Numbered from the stretch's first letter, positions 1 through 13,412 are shown. The stretch is DNA of 64,000 nt from Chytridium lagenaria (GCA_025449115.1 JAHLKC010000100.1:62001-126000), one strand, 5' to 3'. Notes: a model not told the origin generated them from the sequence alone. Program-made: numbers and translations.

Positions 1-3000
1 AAGCCATAAGGAGCTCATAGTTATTCAGTAGTAAGCAGCACTAATACGAGATAAATGTTAGTGTGATTCATATAGCCAAGACCAAAAGGCTTACATCAGC
101 TGTCTTAATAAAATGTTTGAGTGTTGCCGCCCTTTTCCTCACATCACCATCCGCAAGAATACTTGCAACAGCCCAATTTGTAATCTGCAAATTTACACAA
201 TATTTTTAAAACTAAATATAAAATGAGTTAGAGGTTTTATAACTCACCCTATTCGAAACCTCCGTCAACATCCTCACATTTGGCGCCTTCGCCACGTTCT
301 TCGACCAAGTTTTATCAATCAACTCCGTCGGATGGATAACATTGAAGATTCTCGACTGCGCGATAGTTAACTGTCTCACAATCTCAAGCGGATCAATGTC
401 TTCCAACGTTAATCTTGATACAGGTACTCTAGGAATGATCGCAGGGGGAGGATCGACGGACATGTTGGGTGGGAGGGTTGCTGGTGTATATGTGGCGTTT
501 CCTGGTGGAGCGTTGAGTTTGATTAGGGCGAGGCCCTCAAGACGTTTCGCGATCCCCGGTTGGGCTGAGGCCATCGGGCCGTTAGCGAGGTCCATGATGA
601 GTGTGAGAGCTGGGTAGTCTTCAACTTCAATCCAGTAGTTATCAAGCCATAACTTCAAAGCATTAAATACTCTACAGAGTTATAAATATTAGTGGCCAGC
701 ACGAAAAATGAAAAATGAGAAGAGCAGAAAAACCAACCTTAGCCGAATCGGCGTCTGCTTTTTCTCTACCCATGTCTTGTAATCCTCCTGCCGTAAGTTT
801 TCCGGTGGGGGCATGTTGTAACGATGAATAAAATGATTCATCAGCTCCACAGAGTTCGTAAAGCACCGGAACATCATCAGGAAGGTTGAAGCAAAGACCG
901 CGTCTATTAAAAAAAAGTTAAACCCCGATGATTTAGCTGCTGGATATACTCACCAACAGTTTGATCGTGAAGAGTCAGCCTTTGAACTAAGGCCTCTAGC
1001 GTTCCTCCATTCACACTGCCCTCACCATTAAAGCTAATAGTACCCGCTGCACTATCAGGCATTAGATACCACGGCCGCATCTGCAGACTATTGCTATTGG
1101 CAGACCCCTACAACAATTAGTGTCCATCCACGTATGAAGTTATTGTTACCTCCACATTTACCACACGTCGTTCAGGGACATCCTCTCCAAAGAACTTATT
1201 TAGTTTTGTTTTTTGAGATGTTGTAGAATCTCGCCCCTCAAACTCATCCTGCTTTGAATTCGGCAATGGAGGAGGGGATGGTGATGGTGCCCCGTTACGT
1301 GAAGAGAATCCTTCGACTGAAGCTGCCCTCGAAATGTTCCCCATAGCTCTTGGTGCATCATATGCATTAGCTGGGCGATTAACTCCACGTCCAAGCTCGT
1401 CCATCAACCCCACTCCACTCGGACGTCTTCCTTGATTGAACCCGTCAGGGGGCCCGAAACTATCGTTTGATGAGTAGTTTCCGGCTTACTGAGTACCGGG
1501 TTGGAGTTTACTCTGGAGCCAAGATTATTTGGGTCATGGCGTCGAGGAGGTCCAGGAATAGTCATGTCTGGAGCATAGTTATCCAAGTGCGGGACATCGC
1601 GGCTAAGCTGACTGGTTGCACGTGGCTGACCGCGAGGTTTTTCTTCAGCACTCGTGGTAGCAAGGGTCAAACTCATAGCCCTCCTTTGAAGAAGAACTAG
1701 CTCTGAATCTCTCTTTGACCCATCCTCAAATCTTGCCGCCTCCTTCTGAATGTTTCTTTGGCTCCGAAGATCCTCTTGGTCGATGATAAGTTTTGAAGTG
1801 AGGACAAGCTCGTCAACACTGCTGAGTATGACTGAGGCCCTGTCCAGCAAGATTGCCATTGCGTTTGGGGGTGCAAATTCATCCATGGTGCTTCTTGCTG
1901 CGGTAATAAGGTCATTAACGGCAGTGTACATGGATTCTTTTGCTGTGTTAAAATCGTAAGTAGCTTTCAATGTCTGAGCGTCCATCTCTTGGTCCGGACT
2001 TCGCGGAGCGATCTTAATCTCCTCAATGACAGACATAAACTCCCCAGCAAGCGTCACTGTCTCTCTAGCTTGGTCAATAAGAGCCTCCGAGAAGACACGA
2101 TTACGGGTAATCATGGATACTAAGCGAGCATCGGAGACGATAACACGGTCCGCGTCAGCCTCTATTCGTGATACAAGTTCCGTGTCCGTCATTCCAGGAC
2201 CTCTGAGATCAAGCTCAAGATCCAAATCACCTTCGTGGGCAGTTTGAGCCGAGTTGGGTAACTGAGCTAAATTCTTCAGATGCTCAACGTCTTTTAACTG
2301 AATATCCACATCCTGCGCTGTTGCCGCAAAATATCTGACTGGCAATAGAATCTTTCCGGAGATCTGCTGCACTTGCTGAATGGCATCAGGTGGTGGCCAG
2401 AGACTACATGCAGAACGTGCCGTTATAACAAGTTGAGAGAGAAGAGAGAGGATATTGTGATGGTGTGATCTTAAGGTAACATGTGAAAGAAGCTCCCGAG
2501 AGTTTTTGGAAACAGTTCCAGAGGCGTAAAACATGAGGCGGATAGATCCCAGAACGGCGTCAACGCCAGATAAGAGCTCTTTACGATCCTGACGATCCAG
2601 AATATTTGTGAGATCAGCTAAAGCAAATGAAATGTTTCCTAAGAGCTGCTCCCATGTCACTCTTCCGCTTGTAGGCAGGTTTGGGGCGAACTTTTGAAGT
2701 ATATCTCGGGGACATCAACTTTGCTCGGTGAGAGTCTATAGAAGAATCCGCGGCTCGATCGGTTTCTTTTAATGCGCTGAGCGCAGGATCTAATTTTGCA
2801 GTCTCCATAAACAAAAGAGTCGACCTCTTGACAGACTTTTCCTGCACATTTTGTTAGTAAGCATTTTTTCAGAATTCATAAGTAGAGTTTCATCTGAAAC
2901 TTACGGTTTTCGTGACCTCCTCAATATTTGTATGTCGTTTGATTTGTTTGCACGTTAAAATAATACACTTGCCCCTGAGCTGTTGCTTTTATCCTCCAAC

Positions 3001-3565
3001 CTGGAGGAAGCTATAACGCAACATATTTTTATCAGCATGAGTACATCTCTTCTTGTATTATCTTACCTTTACGCTATTGCTATTCGCCTGTTCCAAAGCA
3101 TTAAATTCATCGTTGCTCGCTGCCGATAACGACCCGCTTCTTCCTCGCGTCGCTAAATTATAGCATTAGGCTGAGCAGCCTTAGGCCCACTTACCCAACT
3201 CCCGTGGTGGAATGCTGAGTTGTGCGGTGCCGTCCTTTAGACTTTCAGGTGAGGGGGTTGATGAAAATGGTCGACTCTCCACATAGTTTGAAGGGAACCA
3301 TCCTAAATGACAACATGAACGCCCACGAAAAGGCAGAGAAAACATCAGTATATCAGCATGACCTGCAGCCTCCGGAAAAATGGCGATGTATATCCAGCGA
3401 CCAACCTCGGACGCCACGAATACATCCATCCCACCATCCCGATTGATCCTTGGCGATAACATCGATCACGTCACCCTTCTGAAACGATATGCATGTTGAA
3501 TCCTTGGCTTCGTAGTTGTGAACGGCAATGACGGTGTCTATAAACTCCTCACTTGGCGCGGCCAT
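1..3565 (-). CDS. Cdc25-type Ras guanine nucleotide exchange factor (SH3-REM-RasGEF), 3' end outside window
   Basis: Predicted exchange factor that loads GTP on Ras at the plasma membrane. The start is the ATG at 3565, which has an in-frame stop just upstream. Exon 1 (about 3406-3565) and the next exon (from about 3302) encode an SH3 domain: residues beginning VIAVHNYEAKD, then the WWDG motif and GWFPSNYVE. A long helical region of about 420 residues follows (about 1404-2660). A RasGEF N-terminal (REM) motif, GTLEALVQRLTLHDQTV, is read near 960-1010. The catalytic RasGEF (Cdc25-homology) domain begins near 212-430 with LEDIDPLEIVRQLT and continues past the left edge, so the C-terminus is missing. 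SH3 plus REM plus RasGEF is the architecture of fungal Cdc25. Family assignment is firm; exon borders in the middle are approximate. Confidence 0.88.
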
Positions 3566-4511
3566 TTCTTACTGGGCGTTCGATGGATTCAAGCGATTTA
3601 CTTTAATACCGTCTTTGAAATAAACTTGACCGCCTTTGCATCTGCTGTCACGGGTAGGTTGAAGGTCTGCGATAATGAGTCTTGACCTCAATGTGCAAAG
3701 CTGGGCAGTCTGTAGATTGAGAAACAGGCCGCTTAACTTGATGAATCTAGTGTGGTCTCGCAGATAAAGCGGGTTGCGCACTTTTGATTGGGACCACTAT
3801 TGTTTTCCCGAATAAATGGCTCACCCTTTGCAGAAGTTTTGAATAAGTTTTTGCCGTAATTACTCTTTGGCGCTATGCGCAAACGATCAGCGAGAAGGCG
3901 CTGCGTTTCCAAGCGTCACAGAATAATACAGGAAACACCTCACACTTCGCATTTAACTTTTCTTGGACGCGAACTTTGAATGGCTCAAGGAGAGTCTTTT
4001 GTAATTTTGTTTCAGGTTTCAAGGACCGCATTAATGTCACAGAGCTTATTGGTGTTGGTGGTGGTGCCTTAATCAACTTAAATGGGCGCAAGTGTCGTTT
4101 GCCGTTTCCGCACAAAGAAATGGAGGAAAAGAGCCACCTTTGGTCACTTGCTCGTTCGTTGTGTCCGTCCGCGAATATGGTTAATCACCACATTCAATTA
4201 GCTTATCGAATAAAGAAGAGTTTAAAATAGGATTGATCCAAAACATATCAATTAATGTTCCATCTGGGCGCGCCGTAAAGAGAATAGAAGTGATTTGAAT
4301 CTGAACTATCCGTTTCGCTTGATATGCGCGTGGAGGCGCGTGAGGGTAATGGTCCCTTCAGGCGTCACGCATGGCAGAGTTTCTCGAAGCAAGCGACAGT
4401 GACAGATGTAATTTTTTCATTTCACCAGATCCCTTGACCCTCTTTCCTCCCATCGCCCATCTTCAAGACCCCGTCTTTTGCCCGTCCTCTTAAATCGACA
4501 CCTCATTCAAC
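3566..4511. promoter_or_regulatory. Divergent intergenic region between RasGEF and the membrane protein gene
   Basis: About 950 bp lie between two start codons pointing away from each other (3565 minus, 4512 plus), so both promoters should be here. Short open frames on both strands (for example minus 3873-4115) have no recognisable domain and are not called. A GGCGCGCC motif lies near 4267. No convincing TATA box or other named element was identified. Confidence 0.4.
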
Positions 4512-5663
4512 ATGAACATTTTGAGCATCTTTGGAATCCTTGGTCTGGGTGCAGCAGCCTTTGCGTACTTCTTCATATTCAACAAATCATCCATTGACGG
4601 GATGCCTCGTCTGATGCCGCCGCTGGATCAAAGGCGTCCAAGAAGCCAAAGAAGAAAAGGGAAGAAAGTTGCTTGCCGTGGAAGCTGTCAGCAACACTCT
4701 CCCTGTCGTAGATGCATCTTTAAATTCCTCAGCTTCTTACCCCAATCTTGAACCCACCCCATTCAATCCACAACCACAACAACCCCTCTTGCCAATGTTG
4801 CAGCACCGTCACACAAAGATGTCCACTGTGTCGAAGGAGACACCGATTACCGTCATCACCGTCCAAGGCATCCAAGAAGAAGGCAAAAGCGATCCAGAAG
4901 GCTGAGAGCATGCCAAAAGTTGACACTGTGAAGAAGGAGGATGCGCTTGTTCCTCCTCCACCACCTCTGTGGTATTGACGCCGGATATGGCTCCGCAAAA
5001 ACCTCAGCTCCCAGCTAAATTAGAGACGCCGCAACCGTCTCCTCAGGAGGCAGTGTCGTCAAGTAACTCCTCTGATGATGAAGAAGGTCGTGCGTCTCGC
5101 ATTTTAAGGCTGAAAAGCTCTGATCGTGATCTTTCCGCATCCGAGGAAGCTGAGGACGGTTGGATGGTGGTGAAAGACGTACCTAGTGAGTTTCATCCAT
5201 TTCCGTCGTCTCTGCTTTGTGATTTAACGCGGGTTCGGTTACTAATTCATCTTATTTGCTAATGCAGAAAAAGCTCCGGCTCTTCGGATTCTCCCCGCCT
5301 CTTCCCCCAAAAACCTACCTGTCCGCCTCATCCTCCTCCCTCGTCTGCTGCTCCCGTTCTTACAAAGACCCAACGCGCGAATATCAAAAAGGCAGAGAAG
5401 GCAAAGGCAGAAAGAAAGGCACTTCAGGAACTTCAAGAGCAAAGGCAAAAGGAGCACCGAAAGCCCAACAAAAGGAGCATCTTGACAAATTGGCTAAGGA
5501 AGAGAGAGATCGGTGCCTTTGCGAGAGCACTGGCTCAAAAACGGTCTCACCGCCGCTGCAGCTAAAAAGAAGAAAGAGGGAGAAGGGTCTGGGGCAGCCT
5601 TTAGTGCCTCTGGCAGTATTTGGGATTGAGAATGGAGTTGAGAAATCTGACTATTCTTTCGGG
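4512..5663 (+). CDS. Small membrane-anchored Lys/Ala-rich coiled-coil protein, hypothetical
   Basis: Not recognised as a named family. It starts MNILSIFGILGLGAAAF, a hydrophobic N-terminal segment of about 23 residues that looks like a signal anchor. A basic Ser/Lys/Pro-rich stretch follows, then an acidic patch (SSNSSDDEEGRAS near 5060) and the motif DGWMVVKDV. One intron is likely near 5187-5267, with GTGAG donor and TGCAG acceptor. The C-terminal part is a highly charged helix (KKAEKAKAERKALQELQEQ, about 5385-5450). The frame changes at least three times (about 4630, 4870, 5460) while codon-like composition continues, which suggests missing bases. Stop and exact length are therefore uncertain. 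Single-pass membrane orientation is an inference. Confidence 0.45.
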
Positions 5664-5666
5664 TAA

Positions 5667-6080
5667 CTTCTTGTATGTTTTTTTTTGGTGTGGATGAAGG
5701 GAAATGCGGAGAATTCAGGGGTGGTCTTCCTTTATAAGCAGGTTATCACTTTCTAGGGTATTTTTTTTGGTTCCCCTCATTGACCTCTCATCGTTTGACT
5801 TAGCACAGTCGAACAGGATGCGACTAGTCCTTGTATTTGTTTTCCTTCTTATACTTCCCGAACCTAGTTTTCCCCCACCCCTCCTTTTTTTTTCAATCTA
5901 TTTTGGTTCGTATCTTCTTCTTGCGATATATATATGCTTTGTAGAGCGTTCAAATGCAAATTAATATACAATCAACACAGCTAACCAACACGCAATTATC
6001 TGAGTTATTGGAAGGTAAGAATGGATATATTTACATGTATTCTCTTACAGTTACATCAAGAATAATAAAGTTACATAATG
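5667..6080. other. Convergent intergenic region
   Basis: AT-rich, T-tract-rich DNA between the 3' ends of the membrane protein gene (+) and the inositol polyphosphate kinase gene (-). It probably holds both 3' UTRs and terminators. No conserved open frame is seen. Confidence 0.5.
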
Positions 6081-7478
6081 CTAACATTTGTCCAATATCT
6101 CATCAAGCATCTTTACAAGATTTTTTAAACCAAATATAGTATCCTCATCAGGCCCAATATTGTCCTTAAAATGAGAATGGGCGAAATCTATCAGCTTGAA
6201 AACCAGTTTTCCCATATCGTCTTCTTCCTTCTTCTCAAAAATGTGTCCATTCCCAGTAACTGCAGCCAAAGGATGATTTTCCCGACCATCAAGGATTGAT
6301 GGCGGTGCTAAAGTTATCGTTTCGGACTCGGTCACGTCAGAAGACACAATCTGAACATCTGATACCGCCTCCAAAGTTTCCGAAGCCGACACCGAAACCG
6401 TCGAAGAAAGTGAGGCAATTCCAGAATCATTCAAACTATATGAGACTTCGGACCCCTCGTTTCTCGCTCTCTTAACAGCCTTATCATGGTCTTCTTCTTC
6501 TTCACTCATCTTCCGTTTTGCAGCAGCTGGTCTTGACGCAACCTCATATGCGATCAGAAGAGAGCTTGCGTAAAGACGGCATTCGACCGCCAGAAGCGCC
6601 TCAATGAGTTCGACCGTGTTTTGCCGCACCTTTTTCAGAAGGTTCGGGTTAAGCGGGGTTGATGTATGGGAAAGGAAGAACTGAAATCCGTTGACCAACG
6701 TGCTAGCATCAAGGGATCTTCCATACTCCTTCCGTATTCATCAAACGCGCCTTTTGTGGTATTGTATATCTGAGTTACGTTAGTCAGCTTGGGAACTACA
6801 CGCTATTTTTAAAAAGTAAGAGAGTAATAAATACCTTCATACCACATATTCTCAACCCCATAGTCCCCGAAGTCGTCGTTTCTGACTGCTTCATCATCCT
6901 TTCCCGTTTCTCTTTGACGCATCATCCCCATACAACCTCTTCCCAATCTTCACATCAGCAATACAAGGCCCCACAAACCCCACCAACACATTCTCCATCA
7001 ACACAGTAACAGTATTATCCTCCTCCTGGCTCGCATCAATGGTTTTAGGTTTCCGCACTAAATCCTTGTGCTGTCCGAATCCCCGCAGTTGAGGCATGAA
7101 TCGCTCCAATGCCGTCCCAACCGCATCTCTGTAGAACCTGGCTTCCACATCGGTGGTCGCTTTGGCGAGTGTGTGGTCATCCACCTTAAACAGCGCATCC
7201 TGGTGTCCAGCCACTTGATGATCGAATGGCAATAGTGACGTCAAGTTCAGCTGTTCAGCATCCAACTTCCCATTCTCAACATTGGTTGTTGGCGGAGATG
7301 TATCGCGTTTTGGTGATTTCGGATGTCGGTGATGTAGGCTTGGAGACGGTGGCCTCTTTTTAGATCTCGCTGATCCAGGCGATAACCCGCCATCAGACGT
7401 CACCGCCGGCTTCTTCATCGATACGGTTTGTTTCTTGAGATGTAGTGATCCATCTGTAATGTGCGGTGGAGATCGCAT
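6081..7478 (-). CDS. Inositol polyphosphate kinase (IPMK/IP6K/Kcs1 family)
   Basis: Predicted kinase that phosphorylates inositol phosphates using ATP, acting in phosphate, stress and nutrient signalling. The family signature PxxxDxKxG is present as PCIADVKIGKRLYGDDAS (near 6930-6990), followed by SGTMGLRICGMKV. The C-terminal half has the SSLL motif (ASSLLIAYE, near 6540) and the IDFAHSH motif (near 6170-6185) ahead of GLKNLVKMLDEI. The N-terminus (from ATG 7478) is Ser/Pro/Lys-rich and probably disordered. A ~130-residue acidic Ser-rich insertion (about 6200-6530) separates SSLL from IDF, as in yeast Kcs1/Arg82 relatives. Two one-base frame breaks, near 6894 (an A-run) and near 6735 (a G-run), interrupt conserved sequence and are probably assembly errors. 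Which member (IPMK or IP6K) cannot be decided by eye. Confidence 0.88.
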
Positions 7479-7589
7479 GAGAAACGACGATTTTTATCGT
7501 CCGACATTGCCAGTTCCGCCTTTTGTTCTTTATTGATAAAGGCAACTGATTTGCGAAAAGCAAGAAAATGAAATAATGAAAGAATGTTA

Positions 7590-10500
7590 TCAAAAAATAT
7601 GCGTTGAAGCTCCATCTACAAATAATACGATTAACTCACAGCGCAAAAAAAACCCTCTTGGAAAAGGATAATGACTTACATGCCGTATCCTGTAAATTTC
7701 GACATCTTAAACTAAACCGATTCATCATCTCCTTGAAAGCCTTAAGGCTCGCGCTGCGTCAAACGTTAATGTCAGACATCACAGAGAAGCCCTTATACAT
7801 ACGTATGCATCCCCTTCAGTACCACCTCCTTATCCGCCGCTTGACAAAACCTTGAAGGCCATCCCTCCTCCGCCAACGCCATCATAACCCATTCCCTACT
7901 CTCCCCAGGAAATTTTTGAAAAAGCGTATGCAACAACGTACTATGATCAACCACCATCGACGTAGGCTGCCCCCCTCCAATTCCCTTAAAAAAAGAGGTT
8001 AATAAAAATCGATTTATATGAATAAAACTTACCCCCAGGCAAACCTTCACAACAACCCCTCCGACAGCCTTTACAATCTCATCCCTCATCATTTTCAATC
8101 TCCCCCATTCCTCTTTTTGTTCGGCGACGCCTTCATTCATATCATCACGCATCCGTCGACGTCGTCGTGATTCAGACTCGGATAGAGCAGGGTTGAGCGT
8201 CACAAAAGCCTTGAAGAACGCCACAGCAGATTTAAACGAAAGCTGTTCTTGTGATCGAATGGCAAGCGGGAGGACGCCCGTAAACGTTTGCGACAAAAGT
8301 TCGTTTTGAACATTTAGTAATGTCCAGGGCTGAAAATGAAGAACCTAAACAAAACCATATCAATATCGATCTCCATTTAAACGCCATAATAATCGAAAGC
8401 AAAACCGGAGAAAAGCCCCCACCTTCTTTAAGAACTTAAAATACGAATCACACACATCCGGTCGTTCCTCCATCCCCTCCATCCTCCCAGCACCACATTC
8501 GCCGTCCTCATAACATCCGCCACCACCGCCCTAACCCACTCCCTCTGTCTCGCCGCCCCCACCTCATCCATACTTCAACCTCCCCAACTTCCTGCACAAG
8601 AATAGTCAAAGTCCTCAAAACACACGGATTGAAATTAATCGCAAATAACCGTGCGAGTTGCATGGCAAGTGATTCAAGTGACGGCCGAAAAACGGGTGGT
8701 GGATCGCCAGACATGGTTTCATCAATGAACCCACACATTACCTAAAAAAAACACAAACAACGTTAGAACTTCTACTTAAAACGTGCCGCGACTTTACAAA
8801 AACATACACTCATCATCTCTTGATCCATCGAGAACAAAGTTGCCACACCCGCAATAGTATCCCAAATCCCCTTTGCAATCTCTCTTACCGCACTCTCCAA
8901 TTCCGCCCCCAACGGTGCTCCATCCTCATATAGCTTTCTCTCAACCCCAATCCTTCCCCGTCCCCTCCCTTCCTCCTCGTCATCCCACTCCTCCTCCCCC
9001 GCCGTCTGCACCCCCTGACAAACCCCCGCATCATCCCCAATCCATCCATCACAAAGCCACGTTCAGCAGACGCCATCAACAGCGTGTTTATTTCATCCGA
9101 CGGAATCAGGAAACCCAGAGGTGTGGAGGCGGCCGAAGCGGCGGCTTGGACGACAGAGTTGGAGGTGGAGGAGAGATGGAGGATGGCTTTTTGGAGATCA
9201 GAGATAAGGGAGTGAAGGATCCGGATCAATAGGGGAAGTTGATGGGGACGAGGAAGGGGTTGTAGGGTTCGTGATATGGCGCGAAGGAATTTTGCCTGCT
9301 CTTCAGTCTTATATCCCAAGAGTAAAATCCGTTAGTTTACCACCAAAAGACTCTGCGGCACCGTGCGCAAGAGGGAAAGTAATGGAAATTAAGCAACCGC
9401 TGGGAGCGTAATCGCCACCCTAATAAAGTACGGAGATCACCGAAAAGGAATCAAAATGCAAAGTACACACCCCAACTCTAATTGTGTTCGTCATCCACGC
9501 CTCTACCATCTCCGTCGCAGCAGTTCCAGCCAATAAATGCCGACACTTATCACAAACCTCATCCAGCGCATCAATAGCAGCTCGACAACTCATCGCCCCA
9601 CCCGCAGCCTGTAGCAAAAACCTCACAACCGGTAAAACATAATCTTCATTTCGACAAAGCCATTCCGCATGCCGTGGAGCTCCTGAAAACAGAAGGAAAA
9701 GTATTTAATGAGAAGAAAAGCATCAGAATCATAAATCATTTGGGAAAACAACAAAATGGAACCAAAAAAAAGAGGACAAGCGAAAAAACAAAGTGCGAGG
9801 TGGGATCGGGGGGAGGTTTGATTATTACCTATGACATGACATATCGAAACCACAACCTTTCCAATTCCTTTCCCCCCTATTTCCTTTACAATCTCCCCAA
9901 AACTCCTGCCCCAAATACAACCTCCAAATGTCTAGATGTCCGTGGACTCATCTCCTCCGCAATAGCTCTAACGCAATACAGCGACGCGTCGATACGTTCC
10001 ACTAAATCCCCATCACCCGCGTAATTCGGGAGCAGTGCACATTCTTGGAGTAAAATAGAGGCACAGAACTGTTCCATGTAGAGGCCGAGAATTTTGTAAC
10101 AGGAAAGCATGGTTTCGGTAATGTTGCGACGGTAGTGGTGGAATTGGTCACGGGATTCTATGCAAAGAGGACAAAGAAGAAAAAAATAGGATGAGAACAA
10201 GTGCAGAGATATGTCGTAAATGACCATAGAGAAAAACTGGAAACAAAAGGTATGTCTTCAGTCATGTAAGCAATCACCATGCCAATCTCCCGCCACAAAA
10301 AAAAAAAAAAAACAAAAACAAACTCACGTCGACTCCACGCCGCCCATTCCTCATCATCTGGCCTCTGCATCTTTCACCTTCAAAATCCCCGTAAGCCTCG
10401 CAAACACCTCCCCCGCCACAATCCACACTCTCCGTCCCATACTTCTTTATCTCCTTCCTCGCACACAGCTCACGCGCAAGGGCCGTAGAAATTGGTATGT

Positions 10501-12214
10501 GGATGTGATGGCGATCAAGTTTAGTTGAAATACCCGGTTCCAATGACGGGTCGACGGGTTGCGGGGTCAGTGGTGATGTCGGCGGGATGGAAGATGGGCT
10601 GTGCGGGGGTGGGAGTGGTGGAGGAGGATGGACGGGGGAAGACTTTTTCGTCAATGAGAATTTCTTCCCACCTCGTACCAAAACTCGTTGGTATGCTCCT
10701 TTTTCGGCGAACAGAGCGTGTTGAGTTATACGTTTACCAATAATAATAATATGGAGATAATAGGGATCAAGTACGATAAAAAAAAACTCACGAAACTTCC
10801 TCGTCGACGCCATAGAACCCTGGAAACCCCGAACAGGCCAACACCATCTCCAGCAATGTAATCACCTCCGGTCTCGTCATATGTCTGACAATAAATGTCG
10901 GAAACCGTTCCCCAATCGCCGTCATCATCTCACAAATCGGTTGAACCGCTGCGGATCCGATTCTAACCAATGTCAAAAACCGGGATATGAAAAGATTTTG
11001 AATACCTTGCATTCCTCTTAAAAATTCCTCTCTCAACCAACCAGTTGTAAGAATGGGGATGAGGGTGTGGCATAAAGTCTCTTCGTAGGGTCTGAGGAAC
11101 CCAAATGAAAGAAGCTCCACGAGAACTTTGGATGCTATCTCGTAAGTCCCACGGATGGAAAGATGGTTCACGACAGTATCGATAGTGGTTCCAAGATATC
11201 TTTACAGACAAATAATAAAAAAGGCAAACCGTTATAAATCATCCAACAAAAAGTAAACTATGTCCTTACTCTAATGGAATGCCACCATCAAGCTGAGCCC
11301 AGCTCAAAATACACCCCAAAGCTTTCCGCTTCAATTTCAACGCATTCTCCGCATACGACCCTTGTTCCGCAGGCACCTGCAAGCTCATGACTGACGCAAT
11401 ACAAGACATGACCTGCGGCACTTCCCTAACAACATTCTCATGAAATCTAATTCTTTTTGGTTCCGCTGCCCACGTGTACTGCCGTATCTCTTCGGGGAAA
11501 ACGGTAAGAAAATCCAGAAGTGCCAATTCAATCGCAATGGCAAGTGAAGGGTCGGGGTTAGGTTGGACGCGGGATTGAAGTGAAGAGATGACGTCGGTGA
11601 GTGGATTGAGCCAGGATTCGGGAACAGTCCTAAGCATGAAGCTGGCGAGCTGGTGGTGAGAGTGGGATAAGTGGAATTTTAGTTATATTGTGAGGACTTA
11701 CGCAGGCGCAAAGCTTTGTCGTAACAAAAGCAGGTCCTCCAGATGATATACAAATCTGTTGTAAAAGTTCGTCTCGTAGGTTCATGTGATCTTCTGTTGA
11801 GAGCGTGGCCCTACGTGGCATTAGAGCTTACTCAAGTTCCGTAAAAACACAAACACGGGAAAAGAAAATAATCAAATTAACTTGACGCGTAAATCAGAAT
11901 GACACCAACCAATCCCTCGATATCTTTACGAGCAAGGTCGATGCTCCAAAAAATCGTACTTCACTCTAATTTTTTGAAACTTTGGTAAATAACTCATAAT
12001 GAGGAAGAGCTCTGGGGTCACTAAAAAGAATGCTAAAGTAGACTCACAGCGGGAGATCCAAGGAGGGCCTTAGCGAGAGGCCATGCTTCGTTAAGCTTTT
12101 GAAATTGTTGTAACCAGCTTTCTGCTTGTTTCCTGGCCACCTGGTCGGAAGACGGAGCATACAGTTGAGCGATCGCCCCTCAACCTGCATCTGGAGCTGT
12201 TGCATGTTGTCCAT
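7590..12214 (-). CDS. TNPO3: Importin-beta family nuclear transport receptor, TNPO3/Mtr10 type
   Basis: Predicted karyopherin that imports RNA-binding (SR-like) proteins into the nucleus in a RanGTP-dependent way. The gene reads right to left from ATG 12214. The N-terminus has QVARKQAESWLQQFQKLNEA, the typical importin-beta N-terminal helix, then LRDELLQQICISSGGPAFVTTKLCACV (11690-11800), LLDFLTVFPEEIRQYTW, and a long series of helical repeats. The C-terminus is SLKAFKEMMNRFSLRCRN, which resembles the conserved basic end of Mtr10 proteins; small 3' exons spliced at GTATGT and GTAAGT donors give a stop at 7590-7592. I count about a dozen exons with introns of 50-150 bp. A frame break lies near 12165, just after the start. 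Importin-13 is the main alternative. Confidence 0.82.
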
Positions 12215-12572
12215 TGTCGTTAGACGCTTCCTGCAACAACGTGGTTCGTTGGATGTGCTGCTCCGTCCAAAGAATGTTATTCAATGATAGCCTTCGCCGT
12301 GAGCATGCAAAGGGAGCTTGTCCAGAGCACTTTTTGCTTTGTCGAATTTATTTTTAATTTGAGGATGACACATTGTGATACTGGTAGGAACTGTACTGGT
12401 GTTCAGAGCTCCATTCTGCAGTCTTTCGTGTATGGAAATCGACGAATAGATCAAGTTCTACATAGTAGCAGGTTTGAGGAGATCTTATATTAGAACAGTA
12501 ATGCAAAGGGTATTTTATGAAAATGAATTGATGGGAATAGGGAACAACAAGACGGAGACGACAGTTGTGTTT
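12215..12572. other. Short intergenic region
   Basis: About 360 bp upstream of the importin gene and downstream of LAMTOR2, both on the minus strand. It should hold the importin promoter and the LAMTOR2 3' UTR. A short plus-strand open frame here shows no conserved feature. Confidence 0.4.
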
Positions 12573-13412
12573 TCACGCTGTAATAAGGTTCAAGGGCTCC
12601 TCCAAGTACGATTTTAATGTTTTCGTCTATATGGAAGGGAGTGATTTGGCTGGGTTAGCGAATCATGCAGTCAAACTCATTACGTTGAAAACAACGGTTA
12701 GATAATATGGCTTACCTTTGCTTTCAGAATTCCAAATTCCACTTCTTCGCTTGCCACGAGACATAAAAGCATTCTGCTGACTGTTGTGATGGATAGTTTA
12801 CCGTGCTAAAATAATAGTAAGTTAATTTGGAATTACTCGTCTTTGCAACATGGAAGAACAACTGAAGTATCTAAAGCGCATGCAGAATGCAGCATGGAAA
12901 AAATAAATGAATATATAAACTCACCTCACACTGCACCAAGACACTTTTCAACCCTTCCTCTTCCTTTGCCACACCCGTCGGCCCACAACGCCTACCACTG
13001 AATTCACAGGCTCCGCGCGTTTCCCCCTCTAGACGGAGACGTGGGGTCCTGCCTTGATCTTGCACCGACACCAGCAGCATTCTTTTGCGAGTTGTTTCGT
13101 CGTTTCGCTAATCCTTCTCCAGTGTGACGTTCATAAGCGACCCAGATGTTACTGACGATGGCCGAGACCACCTTTGCATCTCGGTCTGTCCCTCCAGAAT
13201 AGGCGATGAGTGAACCGTCAACGTTGAGAAGGCTTTACTGGTGGTTAGTGTTGATGAACTACGAGGTGGTTGTTGACGAGGATGTTGTATGGGGATGTGA
13301 TGTTGAGGATAAATTCTGGATATGGACTTGGAATATCTACTTACAGACTCGTCTTCACTCCGCCAGTGTTGGCCTGTGAGAGCACCTGCGAAAGAACTCG
13401 AGGTTTGAGCAT
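12573..13412 (-). CDS. LAMTOR2: Ragulator complex subunit LAMTOR2 (p14, Roadblock/LC7 fold)
   Basis: Predicted Roadblock-domain subunit of Ragulator, the lysosome/vacuole scaffold for Rag GTPases and TORC1. Exon 1 from ATG 13412 reads [20 protein letters not shown], almost identical to the animal LAMTOR2 start. Exon 2 has [19 protein letters not shown] and [17 protein letters not shown]. After a low-complexity insertion come [38 protein letters not shown] (about 12720-12805) and a last exon ending [14 protein letters not shown] at stop 12573-12575, matching the LEEPL end of the family. Between 12957 and 13106 there are roughly 50 residues where animal proteins have about ten; this part also shows a frame change. 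The start lies 42 bp from the start codon of the divergent annexin gene. Confidence 0.9.

Noticed and set aside
8873..9319. Pro/His-rich plus-strand open frame over the importin gene
   Set aside because: Antisense shadow of conserved importin exons on the minus strand.
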